Assembly (NCBI GenBank): GCA_045106195.1
Contig: JBGCEH010000009.1
Span: 310,001-374,000 of the forward strand
DNA length: 64,000 bases
From: Granulosicoccus sp045106195
GTDB taxonomy: Bacteria > Pseudomonadota > Gammaproteobacteria > Granulosicoccales > Granulosicoccaceae
Reading direction: 5' to 3'
The notes under the pieces were generated by a model, which was not told the DNA's origin, made no database searches, and worked only from the letters and a program-made list of their open reading frames with translations. Below, one piece after another: positions 43,893-52,789 of the stretch. Made by a program: the position numbers and the translations under genes. Positions within the stretch are counted from its first letter, which is position 1; each line of letters begins with the position of its first letter.

Positions 43893-44870
43893 ATGAAACT
43901 AATCACAACCGCCGCCGCACTGGGCATCAGCGCGGTACTGGCAGTCGCGCCCGCGCTTGCAGAATATCCGGAACGTGGCATCAGCATGGTCATACCTTAC
44001 GGAGCAGGTGGCGCTACTGATATTTCTGCACGCGCCATCGCTGATCCTCTCGGGGACGCGGTAGGCAAACCGCTGATTATGGCCAACGTAACCGGTGCCG
44101 GAGGTGCGACGGGTTCAGTCACCGTACAAAATGCGAAGGCCGATGGCTACACCATGCTATTCGCAAGAGTCGGATCGCATTCGGTAAGCCCAGCGATGAA
44201 AGCAACCCTGCCCTATACGCTGGATGATTTTCGCTTCGTTACCGTTTATGAAATAAATCCAGTTGCATGTGCGGTAACAACAGACTCCGGAATCAACTCG
44301 ATGGATGATCTGGTTGCCAAAGTGGCCGAAGGCGGCGTCAGCTACAGTTCATCGGGTGTTGGATCACTTTTGCATTTGGCAGGCGCGATGGTACTTAACG
44401 AATTCGGTGTAGACGACCCACTGAATGCTGCAACTCATATCCCACAGAAGGGCGGCGGCGCTGCGGCAACAGCCGTGCTCAATGGTACGGCTACCTTCCT
44501 ATGCACCAATTCCTCTGCGCTAGCAAGCTTTGTCGCCAATGGCCAGCTCAAACCCTTGATGGTAACCACGGCGGAGCCCATCATTGGATTTGACGCACCG
44601 ACTGCCAACGACCTTGGAAAACCCCGCCTCAATCAATTGGTCGGCTGGACTGGCATAGCAGGACCGGATGATTTACCCGACGACGTTGCTGCCAAGTGGG
44701 AAAACTGGATGGCTGCCGCAACCAAAGATGAGAAATTCAATGAAACCATGTCCTCACGTGGATCGATTATCAACCTGATGAACCCTGAAGAGGCCAATAC
44801 CTTTATCCAGGATCAGTATGAATTGTTCCGTGGCCTGGTTGATGAGCTGGGCATGCGCATCGAAGGGTAA
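43893..44870 (+). CDS. tctC: TTT transporter periplasmic binding protein (TctC family)
   Basis: The product has 325 residues from the ATG at 43893, which has GGAG six bases upstream. The longer open frame from 43836 would spoil the signal peptide ITTAAALGISAVLAVAPALA. The mature protein begins EYPERGISMVIPYGAGGATD, the TctC start, and contains VTGAGGATGSVTVQNAKADG. It binds a carboxylate in the periplasm for the TctAB permease. Its linkage to a succinate dehydrogenase-like and fumarase-like set suggests a di- or tricarboxylate. A hairpin follows the gene. Confidence 0.94.
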   Translation: MKLITTAAALGISAVLAVAPALAEYPERGISMVIPYGAGGATDISARAIADPLGDAVGKPLIMANVTGAGGATGSVTVQNAKADGYTMLFARVGSHSVSPAMKATLPYTLDDFRFVTVYEINPVACAVTTDSGINSMDDLVAKVAEGGVSYSSSGVGSLLHLAGAMVLNEFGVDDPLNAATHIPQKGGGAAATAVLNGTATFLCTNSSALASFVANGQLKPLMVTTAEPIIGFDAPTANDLGKPRLNQLVGWTGIAGPDDLPDDVAAKWENWMAAATKDEKFNETMSSRGSIINLMNPEEANTFIQDQYELFRGLVDELGMRIEG

Positions 44871-44896
44871 ACCATTCGGTTATAAGCATAGGCTCA

Positions 44897-44920
44897 TGCG
44901 GCTGTTATTGAGCAGCCGCA
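44897..44920 (+). other. Intercistronic hairpin between tctC and tctB
   Basis: TGCGGCTG and CAGCCGCA form a perfect 8-bp stem with an 8-base loop 27 bp after the tctC stop. Only a weak pyrimidine run follows, so it is more likely a 3'-end stabiliser or partial terminator that raises binding-protein expression over the permease. Confidence 0.6.
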
Positions 44921-45068
44921 CTCACGTCCTTTCGTCGGGGTTGCGAGTGCAATACACCAACGCCCCGGACAAAACCTGGCCAGAAGTGAAGCACAAGCGC
45001 TGCGTTCAACCGGGATGACAATACATTCAGTTGACTTATCCGTGCGCCATCAAGGCCGAGAGCACACT

Positions 45069-45557
45069 ATGACTCCAAAATCTGTCCAATTGCATCTTGG
45101 TGCGATAGCCTGCCTCATATCGCTTTTTCTGATTTTCATTGGTATTCCAAACGGTGTGTCATCACCGTCAAATGTGCCGAATATTGTATTGGCACCGACA
45201 TTCTGGCCTTACGTACTTGCCTCATTCACCGGGTTGACTGGACTTGGTTTACTGTTTGCGGGCTGGCGCCATACAGGTACTGACACGTCTGTCGATGAAC
45301 CTGATAACGATGCACATGGCTGGTTACGTTTGGCGGCTCTGGTCCTCATCATGGTAATCACGATGTTTGCCCTACCCAGACTTGGTATGGTCTGGACAAC
45401 GATGCTGGTATTTTTTGTTACAGCGTTGTTGTTCCGGACTCGACATCCACGTACCGCCCTGGTCTGTGCCATTGTGATTCCCCTTTGTTTGTACGTGTTC
45501 TTCGCCCATGTGGCGGGCGTCGGAATCCCGCAAGGTGATTTTGTGAGATTACCATGA
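45069..45557 (+). CDS. tctB: TTT transporter small membrane subunit (TctB family)
   Basis: The product has 162 residues from the ATG at 45069 with four predicted helices in the TctB arrangement; the second pair follows a hydrophilic loop rich in Asp/Glu. LAPTFWPYVLASF and a C-terminal FAHVAGVGIPQG are typical. It works with TctA as the permease. Its stop overlaps the tctA start (ATGA). An open frame from 45015 exists but lacks a ribosome site. Confidence 0.9.
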   Translation: MTPKSVQLHLGAIACLISLFLIFIGIPNGVSSPSNVPNIVLAPTFWPYVLASFTGLTGLGLLFAGWRHTGTDTSVDEPDNDAHGWLRLAALVLIMVITMFALPRLGMVWTTMLVFFVTALLFRTRHPRTALVCAIVIPLCLYVFFAHVAGVGIPQGDFVRLP

Positions 45558-47053
45558 GTCTGTTGGACAATTTGTTAGCGGGATTAAGCGTAGTTGCTTC
45601 ATTCGAAGCTTTTCTCGCGCTCTTCGCGGGAATTTGCATTGGTGTCGTCGGCGGAGCCATTCCCGGGCTCTCTGCAACAATGGCTGTAGCACTGACACTA
45701 CCATTCACTTTTTCACTACAACCCATTACCGGTATTCTCTTGCTGCTTGGTGTTTATAAAGGCGGCATCTTTGGAGGATCCATCCCTGCGATTCTGATAA
45801 AAACGCCTGGTACTCCGGCCTCTTCCGCCACCATTCTTGACGGGCATCCGATGGCCGAGCGCGGCGAGGCTGGACGAGCATTGGGCATGGCGCTCTGGGC
45901 GTCCTGTACCGCCGACCTTGTGTCGAACCTTGCACTGATTCTTTTTGCCGGCTGGCTGGCCTCATTTGCATTGAATTTCGGGCCGCCCGAATTTCTTGCG
46001 CTTATCATGTTCTCACTGACCATCATCGCTGGTGTTTCCGGAGACAGTTTGTTGCGTGGTGCACTTTCAGCGTTGCTGGGATTGCTACTCGCAACCGTCG
46101 GGCTCGATCTTATCTACGGAACCAACCGCTTCACCTTTGGTGATCCCAACATGATGGGCGGCTTGAATTTCATCGCCGTACTCATTGGCCTGTTTGCGAT
46201 ACCCGAAATAATCGCGATGGCCTGGAACCCTGTGGCTCATCTGGGAAAGGCGCGCTCGCTGGGCCAGACGAAAGTGACGTTTGCCGACTACCGACGTAGT
46301 CTCAAATCCATTATTCGCGGCAGTATCATTGGCGTTTTTCTTGGTTCCATTCCTGGTATTGGTGCTGCCCCATCAGCTTTCCTGAGTTATTCGGAGGCGC
46401 GCAGAAACTCCCCCAACAAGGAGAATTTCGGCAAAGGGGAAATAGAAGGTGTCGCTGCCTCAGAAGCGGGTAACAATGGAGTAGCGGGTGCTACCCTAAT
46501 CCCGTTGCTGGCTCTGGGTGTTCCGGGCGATGTCATCACCGCAATCATCATCGGAGCTTTCATGATTCATGGTCTGCAACCGGGCCCCATGATGTTCATT
46601 CTCAACGTTGACATCATTTACGGGTTGTTTATCGGTCTCATTGTCAGCTCCGTATTTCTGTTTATCGTCGGCAGTGTAGCCATCAGAGGTTTTCGATTTG
46701 TAGCCGATGTTCCCAAACGCATTCTGATGCCAGCCGTTCTGGTGCTTTGCATCTATGGGGTGTTTGCAGTGAACAACAATATTTTTGACGTTGGCGTCAT
46801 GTTTGCCATGGGCTGGGTTGGTTATTTGATGTTGCGCTACAGAATGCCTGCGGCCCCCTTCCTGATAGCCTTCATTCTTGGCCCGCTACTAGAGGACAAT
46901 TTCCGTCAAGCTATGCTCATGTCCGGCAGCGATCCATCGATATTGCTTCGCGGACCTATCACCTGGTTCTTCTGGTCGGTGACGGTGATTACAGTAGTTG
47001 CCATAACGCGAAGTATTATTGCCAAGGGAAAACCGCCGAGCGTATCGAAATAG
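45554..47053 (+). CDS. tctA: TTT transporter large membrane subunit (TctA family)
   Basis: The product has 499 residues and about 11-12 helices. Family landmarks are GVVGGAIPGLSATMAVAL near the N-terminus, GIFGGSIPAILIKTPGTPAS, GSIPGIGAAPSAFLSY, SEAGNNGVAGATLIPLLALG and GVPGDVITAIIIGAFMIHGL. It forms the sodium- or proton-driven carboxylate channel with TctB. It is the last gene of the transporter operon; no clear terminator follows before the convergent lipoprotein gene 37 bp on. Confidence 0.95.
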   Translation: MSLLDNLLAGLSVVASFEAFLALFAGICIGVVGGAIPGLSATMAVALTLPFTFSLQPITGILLLLGVYKGGIFGGSIPAILIKTPGTPASSATILDGHPMAERGEAGRALGMALWASCTADLVSNLALILFAGWLASFALNFGPPEFLALIMFSLTIIAGVSGDSLLRGALSALLGLLLATVGLDLIYGTNRFTFGDPNMMGGLNFIAVLIGLFAIPEIIAMAWNPVAHLGKARSLGQTKVTFADYRRSLKSIIRGSIIGVFLGSIPGIGAAPSAFLSYSEARRNSPNKENFGKGEIEGVAASEAGNNGVAGATLIPLLALGVPGDVITAIIIGAFMIHGLQPGPMMFILNVDIIYGLFIGLIVSSVFLFIVGSVAIRGFRFVADVPKRILMPAVLVLCIYGVFAVNNNIFDVGVMFAMGWVGYLMLRYRMPAAPFLIAFILGPLLEDNFRQAMLMSGSDPSILLRGPITWFFWSVTVITVVAITRSIIAKGKPPSVSK

Positions 47054-47089
47054 TCAGTCTTCGAACGCGATGGGGGGGCATCGGCCAGA

Positions 47090-48790
47090 CTATTCAACGA
47101 TGGCTGTTCCCATAAAGGATGGATTTCTCCAAGTGTTGTCTACATTTGTCGTGGTGCGCGCTGGATGAAACCATCCCCAACGAGCATCACGCAAGTCACC
47201 GTTATGATCCAGATCGATCTGTACTTCAAATCCGAACGGCACATTTTTAGATATGTTGAATTCCGAGAATGGCAGCCTGAATTCCCAGGTATGTTGATCG
47301 GTATCACATTGACAGGTAGCGAATTCAAACGAAGGTTCTGAAGCCGAGTTGCTACCGTTTTCGAAAAACGTGGAATTCTCTGTCTGTAGGCTTGGTTCAG
47401 TCAACAACGGAATCATCAGATGGCGATCATCGAAGCCGTCATACGTGAATCCCTTACTGTTATTGCCGTCTATATACAAGGCGACACTGTCGTCCTGAAA
47501 TACTCGGTTGGAATCACGAAAGACATTTGCCGCGTCTACGTTTTCTCCCAGCACGAAAACGTAGAGGTTACTGTCATCGTGCATCGCTAACCACCGCATC
47601 TCCGTGCTTCCGTTAAAACGCCGTGCGCCGTTTTCAAGCATCAGATTGTCTATCGAAAGACTTTCACCGTTAACGTCGTTAAAGACTGCCCCATCGTTCC
47701 AGATCGGGTCGTAACGACCATCAATCATCGGAGCCTGGGCTGCATCGATTCTCGGTATCCTTACATTGGGTACATTCCTGTCACCACCTGTGGGTATTGG
47801 CATCAGAACGGTATTGATGACATGAACGATGCCTGTTCGATTTTCACCTTCGACGGGGGCGTTCAAATTCAGTGTGCTGTTTAACAACACCTCGTTACCC
47901 GTGCCGTCAGTAACGCTGATACCGGGCCCGGAGGCTGTGAATGTCAATGACTGCGACGGCGAGGCAACTGCAAACGAGGCCAGGGTAAAGTCAGACGCTG
48001 GAGGTACCAGTTTTGCAGAAATATCCCCCGACTGCACAGCGCCGTCGATAATATGATGGTTAAGGATTCTCAATAAAACGTCGCGGGGCAGATTGTCCAA
48101 TGTCTGGGATGGCAATGCTTCGAACGCCCTATTGCTTGGTGCAAATACAGTGACCTGATTTTCCATGTCTGGATTGTCAAGAAGCTCACGCAGGCCGGTG
48201 TCGATAAGCAAACGCTCCAGGGTCGTATGGATATCGGACGCCGCAATGATATCGAAAGCTGTAGTAACATTTAGCTGCCCTGGCTGCACTGTTAACAATC
48301 CGGGCCCAAGCGGATTACGACCACTATCGAGTTCTTCAAGGTTCGATACACCATCACCGTCCGCGTCAAACCTCTCATTTACAGATCCATCTTGCTCATT
48401 CCCCGTGAAATAATCAGCCACATTAATAGTGGTGCTTCCGGTAACAAGCTGACTGACAGTTTGCTCGGCAAGCAAGAGTTCACGGCCGTCGGTTTGTACC
48501 TCAAACCACGAAATCGTCAGGTTTAGGATAGTTCCAGGAATGGCAGAAATGTTGGCAGTCAGAACACCTATTGCAAGGTCGGTGGAGTCTCCGTTTACAA
48601 CAACCCGAGCAAACAAAGCTTCCGTGTTAACTGCACGAGCTGTTGTTATTGCAGAGGGGACTGAAAGGGAGATCTCCCCCACCACGTCGCCTGTTGTCGC
48701 TTCGCCCACAACTGACCGCTGCGATGAATCCGAGCATGCGGTTGCGAGCAGCAGAACACCAATCGCCAATCCGTGCAATTTGCTATACAT
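47090..48790 (-). CDS. Lipoprotein with FAS1 (fasciclin) and CBM9/DOMON-like domains
   Basis: The product has 566 residues from the ATG at 48790, which has a GAGG/AGGA site; the frame is open to 48925 but lacks a signal there. The lipobox is LLATAC. A calcium-binding TSP3/EF-like motif (DADGDGVSNLEELDSG) precedes a FAS1 domain with LLDNPDMENQVTVFAPSNRAF, LNHHIIDG and GIVHVINTVLMP. The last 180 residues (APMIDGRYDPIWNDG, VALYIDGNNSKG, FRLPFSEFN, GFEVQIDLDHNG) resemble CBM9/DOMON beta-sandwiches that bind sugars or haem. It is probably an outer-membrane adhesion or ligand-binding lipoprotein. Confidence 0.82.
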   Translation of the reverse strand: MYSKLHGLAIGVLLLATACSDSSQRSVVGEATTGDVVGEISLSVPSAITTARAVNTEALFARVVVNGDSTDLAIGVLTANISAIPGTILNLTISWFEVQTDGRELLLAEQTVSQLVTGSTTINVADYFTGNEQDGSVNERFDADGDGVSNLEELDSGRNPLGPGLLTVQPGQLNVTTAFDIIAASDIHTTLERLLIDTGLRELLDNPDMENQVTVFAPSNRAFEALPSQTLDNLPRDVLLRILNHHIIDGAVQSGDISAKLVPPASDFTLASFAVASPSQSLTFTASGPGISVTDGTGNEVLLNSTLNLNAPVEGENRTGIVHVINTVLMPIPTGGDRNVPNVRIPRIDAAQAPMIDGRYDPIWNDGAVFNDVNGESLSIDNLMLENGARRFNGSTEMRWLAMHDDSNLYVFVLGENVDAANVFRDSNRVFQDDSVALYIDGNNSKGFTYDGFDDRHLMIPLLTEPSLQTENSTFFENGSNSASEPSFEFATCQCDTDQHTWEFRLPFSEFNISKNVPFGFEVQIDLDHNGDLRDARWGWFHPARTTTNVDNTWRNPSFMGTAIVE

Positions 48791-49121
48791 GTATCCTGAC
48801 CTCGTTTGTAGTTTGAAATGGGACCAAACGTCGCTGGAATTGCGACTGCGGCTTTGATACCGGAGAATACCGATTGAGGAGCATAACGTACGGAGGGTCA
48901 AATGTTTCGCTGCCAAAATTCGCACGCAAACTTTGCCTTAGTCTCTGGAATTACCACGAAATTCTCATCTTGCGCAGGCATTCAAATACCGATGTGCACT
49001 TTAGTACAGGTAATCTGACCGCCTCTGGTTACCTTAACAACCGCCACTCAGTGTACACTCTGTAATGATCGGGTGTTTCCTTATGCGAGGCATTTGCAAG
49101 GACTGTACATGAAAAGGGTTA
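48791..49121. other. Divergent intergenic region between the FAS1 lipoprotein and kinase genes
   Basis: About 330 bp separate two divergent starts. No frame here is convincing and no RNA gene is seen. The stretch probably contains both promoters; no strong dyad or consensus promoter stands out. Confidence 0.4.
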
Positions 49122-51314
49122 ATGGTCTTGAGTGTCGAAGCTGCTATAAGAAATACAGTTCTCGCACCTGGCGATATGTTGGGTTGTTATCGTATTCAGG
49201 ATTTTCTCGGGCGCGGAGGGTTCGGAGTCACATATCTGGCACTCGATACCAGGCTGGACCTTCAGGTTGCGATCAAAGAGTACCTGCCGGAGCAAATTGC
49301 CGAACGCACAGTCAACAAGGCGGTGCAGCCAAAGTCATCTACTGAGTCTTCAACATTTAACTGGGGCCTCTCGCGTTTCATAACAGAGGCGCAGACCCTT
49401 GCCAAGTTCAAGCATCACAGCATTGTTCGCGTCATGGCCGTTTTCGAGCAAAACGGTACGGCCTACATGGTTATGGAGTATGAGCGCGGGCAGGAATTAA
49501 AAGAGCTGATCCGTAATCGTGACATGTGCACTGAGGCTAATCTTCAGAAGCTTATCGGTCCTGTTATCGATGGCTTATCCGAAGTTCATCGCCACGGATA
49601 CATCCACCGGGATATTAAGCCAGCTAATATTCTGATAAGAGAAGATAGATCACCGGTTTTGCTTGATTTTGGATCGGCACGCCTTGCCACCGGCGCACAA
49701 ACACAATCTCTGACGGCACTGGTGTCTGTCGGGTATGCGCCTCTGGAACAGTACAACGACAACAGCAGCTCCCAGCAAGGACCATGGACCGATGTTTACG
49801 CCCTTGGGGCGGTTCTGTATTTCGCAATCACGGGCCAGGTACCTGTTGATTCCACTCTTCGTGGTTCCGCATTCGTCAACGATCAACGAGACCCACTGAC
49901 ACCTCTGGCACAAATTGCTCCGGAAGGTGTAAGCATCGAATTCTGTGAGGCAATTGACTGGGCGCTAAATTTCAAGATCAAGGATCGTCCGCAATCACTC
50001 AAGCAATGGCGGTCGAAACTACTAAGCGATAACCATATCGAGCTTGAGAGAGCCGGTAATCTGCCACCTTTGTCCACCCGGCCGCTTGATAGGCAAGAGG
50101 TTTCTCCGAACGAACAGACAGCGAGAAATCAAAGCTTTGAGGCCTATCTCGGTGGCGGGCGTCATACAGCGGGGTCTCGATCACGATCCGTCAGCGATTC
50201 CAGGCAAATGGCTGCCAGCCACACGCAACTCGGTGTCCATGGCATCGATCGGGAGGAACAGTGGGACACCACGCGAGGAACCGCGCAACCCAGATCACCA
50301 TCCCGTTACCGATCAGCATCGTCACACGGCCGTTCAAGAGCGAGAAATTCAAGGACTCGGCTCTTTGCAGGATTGTTGATTGCCTCCTCTATTGTTGCGG
50401 TCGTTACGTTTCACAACACCTGGCTACCGAGCCTTCTAGCGCTGGTTTCAAATGGAACAATCTCACCGTCGAGCGACGTAATTGTGGTTCCGCAAGTGCC
50501 AGCTGATCGTGCGGTAACACCGGTAAGGGAACAAGCGGAAATCCCCCCTTCTGCAACACAAGACGAAATTCAAGCAAACGCTCAGCTTAGTGAACCACGA
50601 AGTGAAATAGAACGAAAACGGGAACTGGAGAACCAGCGACTTCAGGTAGAACAGCTCGAAGCCGATGCCCGGCGCGCGGCAGAAACACTTAAACGAGAGA
50701 AAGAAGCTCAAACCGCTGCCAGCGCGGCGAATAGTAAAACCGAACAAGCGGCCGCTCTGGCAGAACGACAAGCCAGAGACAACGCATCCAGAACTGCCTC
50801 GGAAGCTGCTCGCCAGTCGCAACGTGCTGCACAACAGAGTACGACTGAAAAGCCCCTTGGTCCCGCTGAACAGGCAACTTCCGCTCGGCCATCTGCAACG
50901 CTGCCTCCCGACGAGGCTAAACAAGTTGCGAGTCTGGAAACACCAGAGACTCCCCCACAGCCTTCCATTGACGTCACCAGGCCCATCACTGACGCTGACA
51001 TCAAATCTGTTCTGAAGCAGTTCGAATACCTGCGTATGGCAATCGCGGCCAAAGACAAACCGGCACTGCAGTCCCTTGCATTTCCATCAGAGCGTAATGG
51101 TGCCTACCTAGATCACGTATTCGAGACGTTCGACAGTATCGAAGTAACTCTCAACGGTGTAGGCGCAAGCCCGGGTGAACAGACGATAAAGGCAAATTTG
51201 AATATGATAAGCATGCAGCGCAGTAACGGGGATGTTGTATATCCACCTGACAGATTCAAGACGATACCCATCTATTCTAAGAGGTCAGGGGAATGGTCAC
51301 GCATTTATTGGTAG
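49122..51314 (+). CDS. Hanks-type Ser/Thr protein kinase with membrane anchor and coiled coil
   Basis: The product has 730 residues. The kinase domain (about 20-300) is complete: GRGGFGVTY (30-38), Lys52 in VAIKEY, HRDIKPANIL (162-171), DFGSAR (182-187) and a PLEQY activation region. A basic Ser/Arg-rich linker (about 330-412) leads to one transmembrane helix (413-432). A long Glu/Lys/Ala-rich coiled coil (about 490-590) and a periplasmic C-terminal domain (about 615-730) with SnoaL/NTF2-like features follow. It should phosphorylate cytosolic proteins in response to envelope signals. It is the only kinase visible here that could oppose the PP2C at 1606, but the distance is over 46 kb and a link is speculative. 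Confidence 0.93.
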   Translation: MVLSVEAAIRNTVLAPGDMLGCYRIQDFLGRGGFGVTYLALDTRLDLQVAIKEYLPEQIAERTVNKAVQPKSSTESSTFNWGLSRFITEAQTLAKFKHHSIVRVMAVFEQNGTAYMVMEYERGQELKELIRNRDMCTEANLQKLIGPVIDGLSEVHRHGYIHRDIKPANILIREDRSPVLLDFGSARLATGAQTQSLTALVSVGYAPLEQYNDNSSSQQGPWTDVYALGAVLYFAITGQVPVDSTLRGSAFVNDQRDPLTPLAQIAPEGVSIEFCEAIDWALNFKIKDRPQSLKQWRSKLLSDNHIELERAGNLPPLSTRPLDRQEVSPNEQTARNQSFEAYLGGGRHTAGSRSRSVSDSRQMAASHTQLGVHGIDREEQWDTTRGTAQPRSPSRYRSASSHGRSRARNSRTRLFAGLLIASSIVAVVTFHNTWLPSLLALVSNGTISPSSDVIVVPQVPADRAVTPVREQAEIPPSATQDEIQANAQLSEPRSEIERKRELENQRLQVEQLEADARRAAETLKREKEAQTAASAANSKTEQAAALAERQARDNASRTASEAARQSQRAAQQSTTEKPLGPAEQATSARPSATLPPDEAKQVASLETPETPPQPSIDVTRPITDADIKSVLKQFEYLRMAIAAKDKPALQSLAFPSERNGAYLDHVFETFDSIEVTLNGVGASPGEQTIKANLNMISMQRSNGDVVYPPDRFKTIPIYSKRSGEWSRIYW

Positions 51315-51427
51315 AGTGTTTGTCCAACTGATCACAACGAACATCAGAATACCGACAGGATGGTTGACGACACATGCCATACGAAAAATCCCGTTTCAGC
51401 AAACAAGACCGGACCCTAATTTATAGT

Positions 51428-52075
51428 ATGAATGCCATATCAAGAAAAGCATTTACCTGCCTGTTCTGTGCTTGGTTTACGCTAGCCAGCACGTTCGGAA
51501 CCGTTGCAAGTGCACAGTCGACTGAGTTTGATTTTGAAGCGCCAATCATTGAACATGAGGAAATCACTACTGGCATACTGGGAGACGTTGCAGAATTTGT
51601 CGCAACGGTTGTTGACAATGCCGAGGTGGAAAGCGTCAGCCTTTTCTATCGCTACGCGGGTGAAGACGACTTTATCGAAGTCATCATGCAGCCATTGCTG
51701 CAGTCGTCCAGTTACACGACAACGATCAACACGGCAGCACGCAGCGGGGAGGATACGGCAATCGAGTACTACATCCGGGCGGAGGACACTTCGAAGAACA
51801 TGGTGCTCAAAGGACTCTCCTTCAATCCGCTTGTGAGAACACTTATAAATCCCAATCTGGCAAATATCACCGCTGACCAGGCACCCACGCCTGAACAAAG
51901 CGCGCCGGTTAAAAAAATCAATTGGCTGTACGTGGGACTCGGTGCGCTGCTCGTCGGCGGCATTGCCGCCGCTGCTGGTGGCGGTGGCAGTGACGGAAAC
52001 AACGTCATTAGCGATCCTGGAGCACAGCCCGGTTGTGATCCGTGCACCATCACGCTGACCTTGTCACCACCTTGA
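51428..52075 (+). CDS. Exported membrane-anchored protein downstream of the kinase
   Basis: The product has 215 residues from the ATG at 51428, chosen because it gives a signal peptide (CLFCAWFTLASTFGTVASA); the frame is open from 51374. The mature part looks like an Ig/FN3-like beta-sandwich (VAEFVATVVDNAEVESVSLFYR, AIEYYIRAEDTSKN). It is followed by a helix (WLYVGLGALLVGGIAAAA), a Gly-rich stretch and a Cys pair near the end. It begins about 110 bp after the kinase stop and is probably co-transcribed, perhaps as its periplasmic partner. I recognise no family. Confidence 0.7.
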   Translation: MNAISRKAFTCLFCAWFTLASTFGTVASAQSTEFDFEAPIIEHEEITTGILGDVAEFVATVVDNAEVESVSLFYRYAGEDDFIEVIMQPLLQSSSYTTTINTAARSGEDTAIEYYIRAEDTSKNMVLKGLSFNPLVRTLINPNLANITADQAPTPEQSAPVKKINWLYVGLGALLVGGIAAAAGGGGSDGNNVISDPGAQPGCDPCTITLTLSPP

Positions 52076-52737
52076 ATCATGATGTAGCATTTTTGCACAC
52101 CGCCAGTGTGCACATTCCGACGTTTCAACGTATCGTTGATACGATAGACCCTTCAGTCAAAGTACGTCACGACGTCTGTGAAAACTTACTGTCCGAAGCA
52201 TTGGCTCATGGAATCACGGCAAAACTTGCCGGAGAAATTGATAACGCAATGGCCGCGGCCTCGCACACCGGCGCAAAGGTGGTTGTGTGTACCTGTTCGA
52301 CGATCGGTGGCGTTGCAGAAAACTCGCCTCAAACTGATTCAACGGTCTCAATGCGCATTGACAGAGCCATGGCAGATCTAGCAGTCGAAACCAGTGACAA
52401 CATATTGATTGTGGCAGCAGTAGAGAGCACATTGAAGCCTACCAGAGAACTATTGCAAGCCTCATCGGCCAACGCTGGGAAATCACCCAGCCTGTCTCTT
52501 GAGTTGATTCCCGGGGCGTGGCCATTTTTTGAAATGGGCAAGATGGACGAGTACTATGAATGTATTGAAAAATATATCCGTCAACAACACGCTGCGTATG
52601 ACTCCGTCGTTTTAGCGCAAGCATCTATGGCACCCACGGCCAACCGCTTCGTCGATAGTGCGATCCGTGTTCTTGCCAGCCCAGAGCTTGGCGTCAGATC
52701 AGCCATTGAGCAAATACGTGCGATACCAGTCATGTAG
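52072..52737 (+). CDS. Asp/Glu racemase-like (hydantoin racemase/AroM superfamily) protein
   Basis: The product has about 222 residues. VAFLHTASVHIPTF begins the fold, and VVVCTCSTIGGVAE carries the Cys expected at the first catalytic position; VVLAQASMAP occupies the second, where many members have Cys, so the second acid/base residue may be missing. The start is unclear. I use a TTG at 52072 overlapping the previous stop; a GTG at 52042 is an alternative. The gene converges with the aconitase X gene and lies in a group of amino/imino-acid enzymes. The substrate is unknown. Confidence 0.7.
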   Translation: MNHDVAFLHTASVHIPTFQRIVDTIDPSVKVRHDVCENLLSEALAHGITAKLAGEIDNAMAAASHTGAKVVVCTCSTIGGVAENSPQTDSTVSMRIDRAMADLAVETSDNILIVAAVESTLKPTRELLQASSANAGKSPSLSLELIPGAWPFFEMGKMDEYYECIEKYIRQQHAAYDSVVLAQASMAPTANRFVDSAIRVLASPELGVRSAIEQIRAIPVM

Positions 52738-52789
52738 ATTACGTGCTAACGACAATTGCATGCGAGGCGTATCCACCGTACCAGGACAT

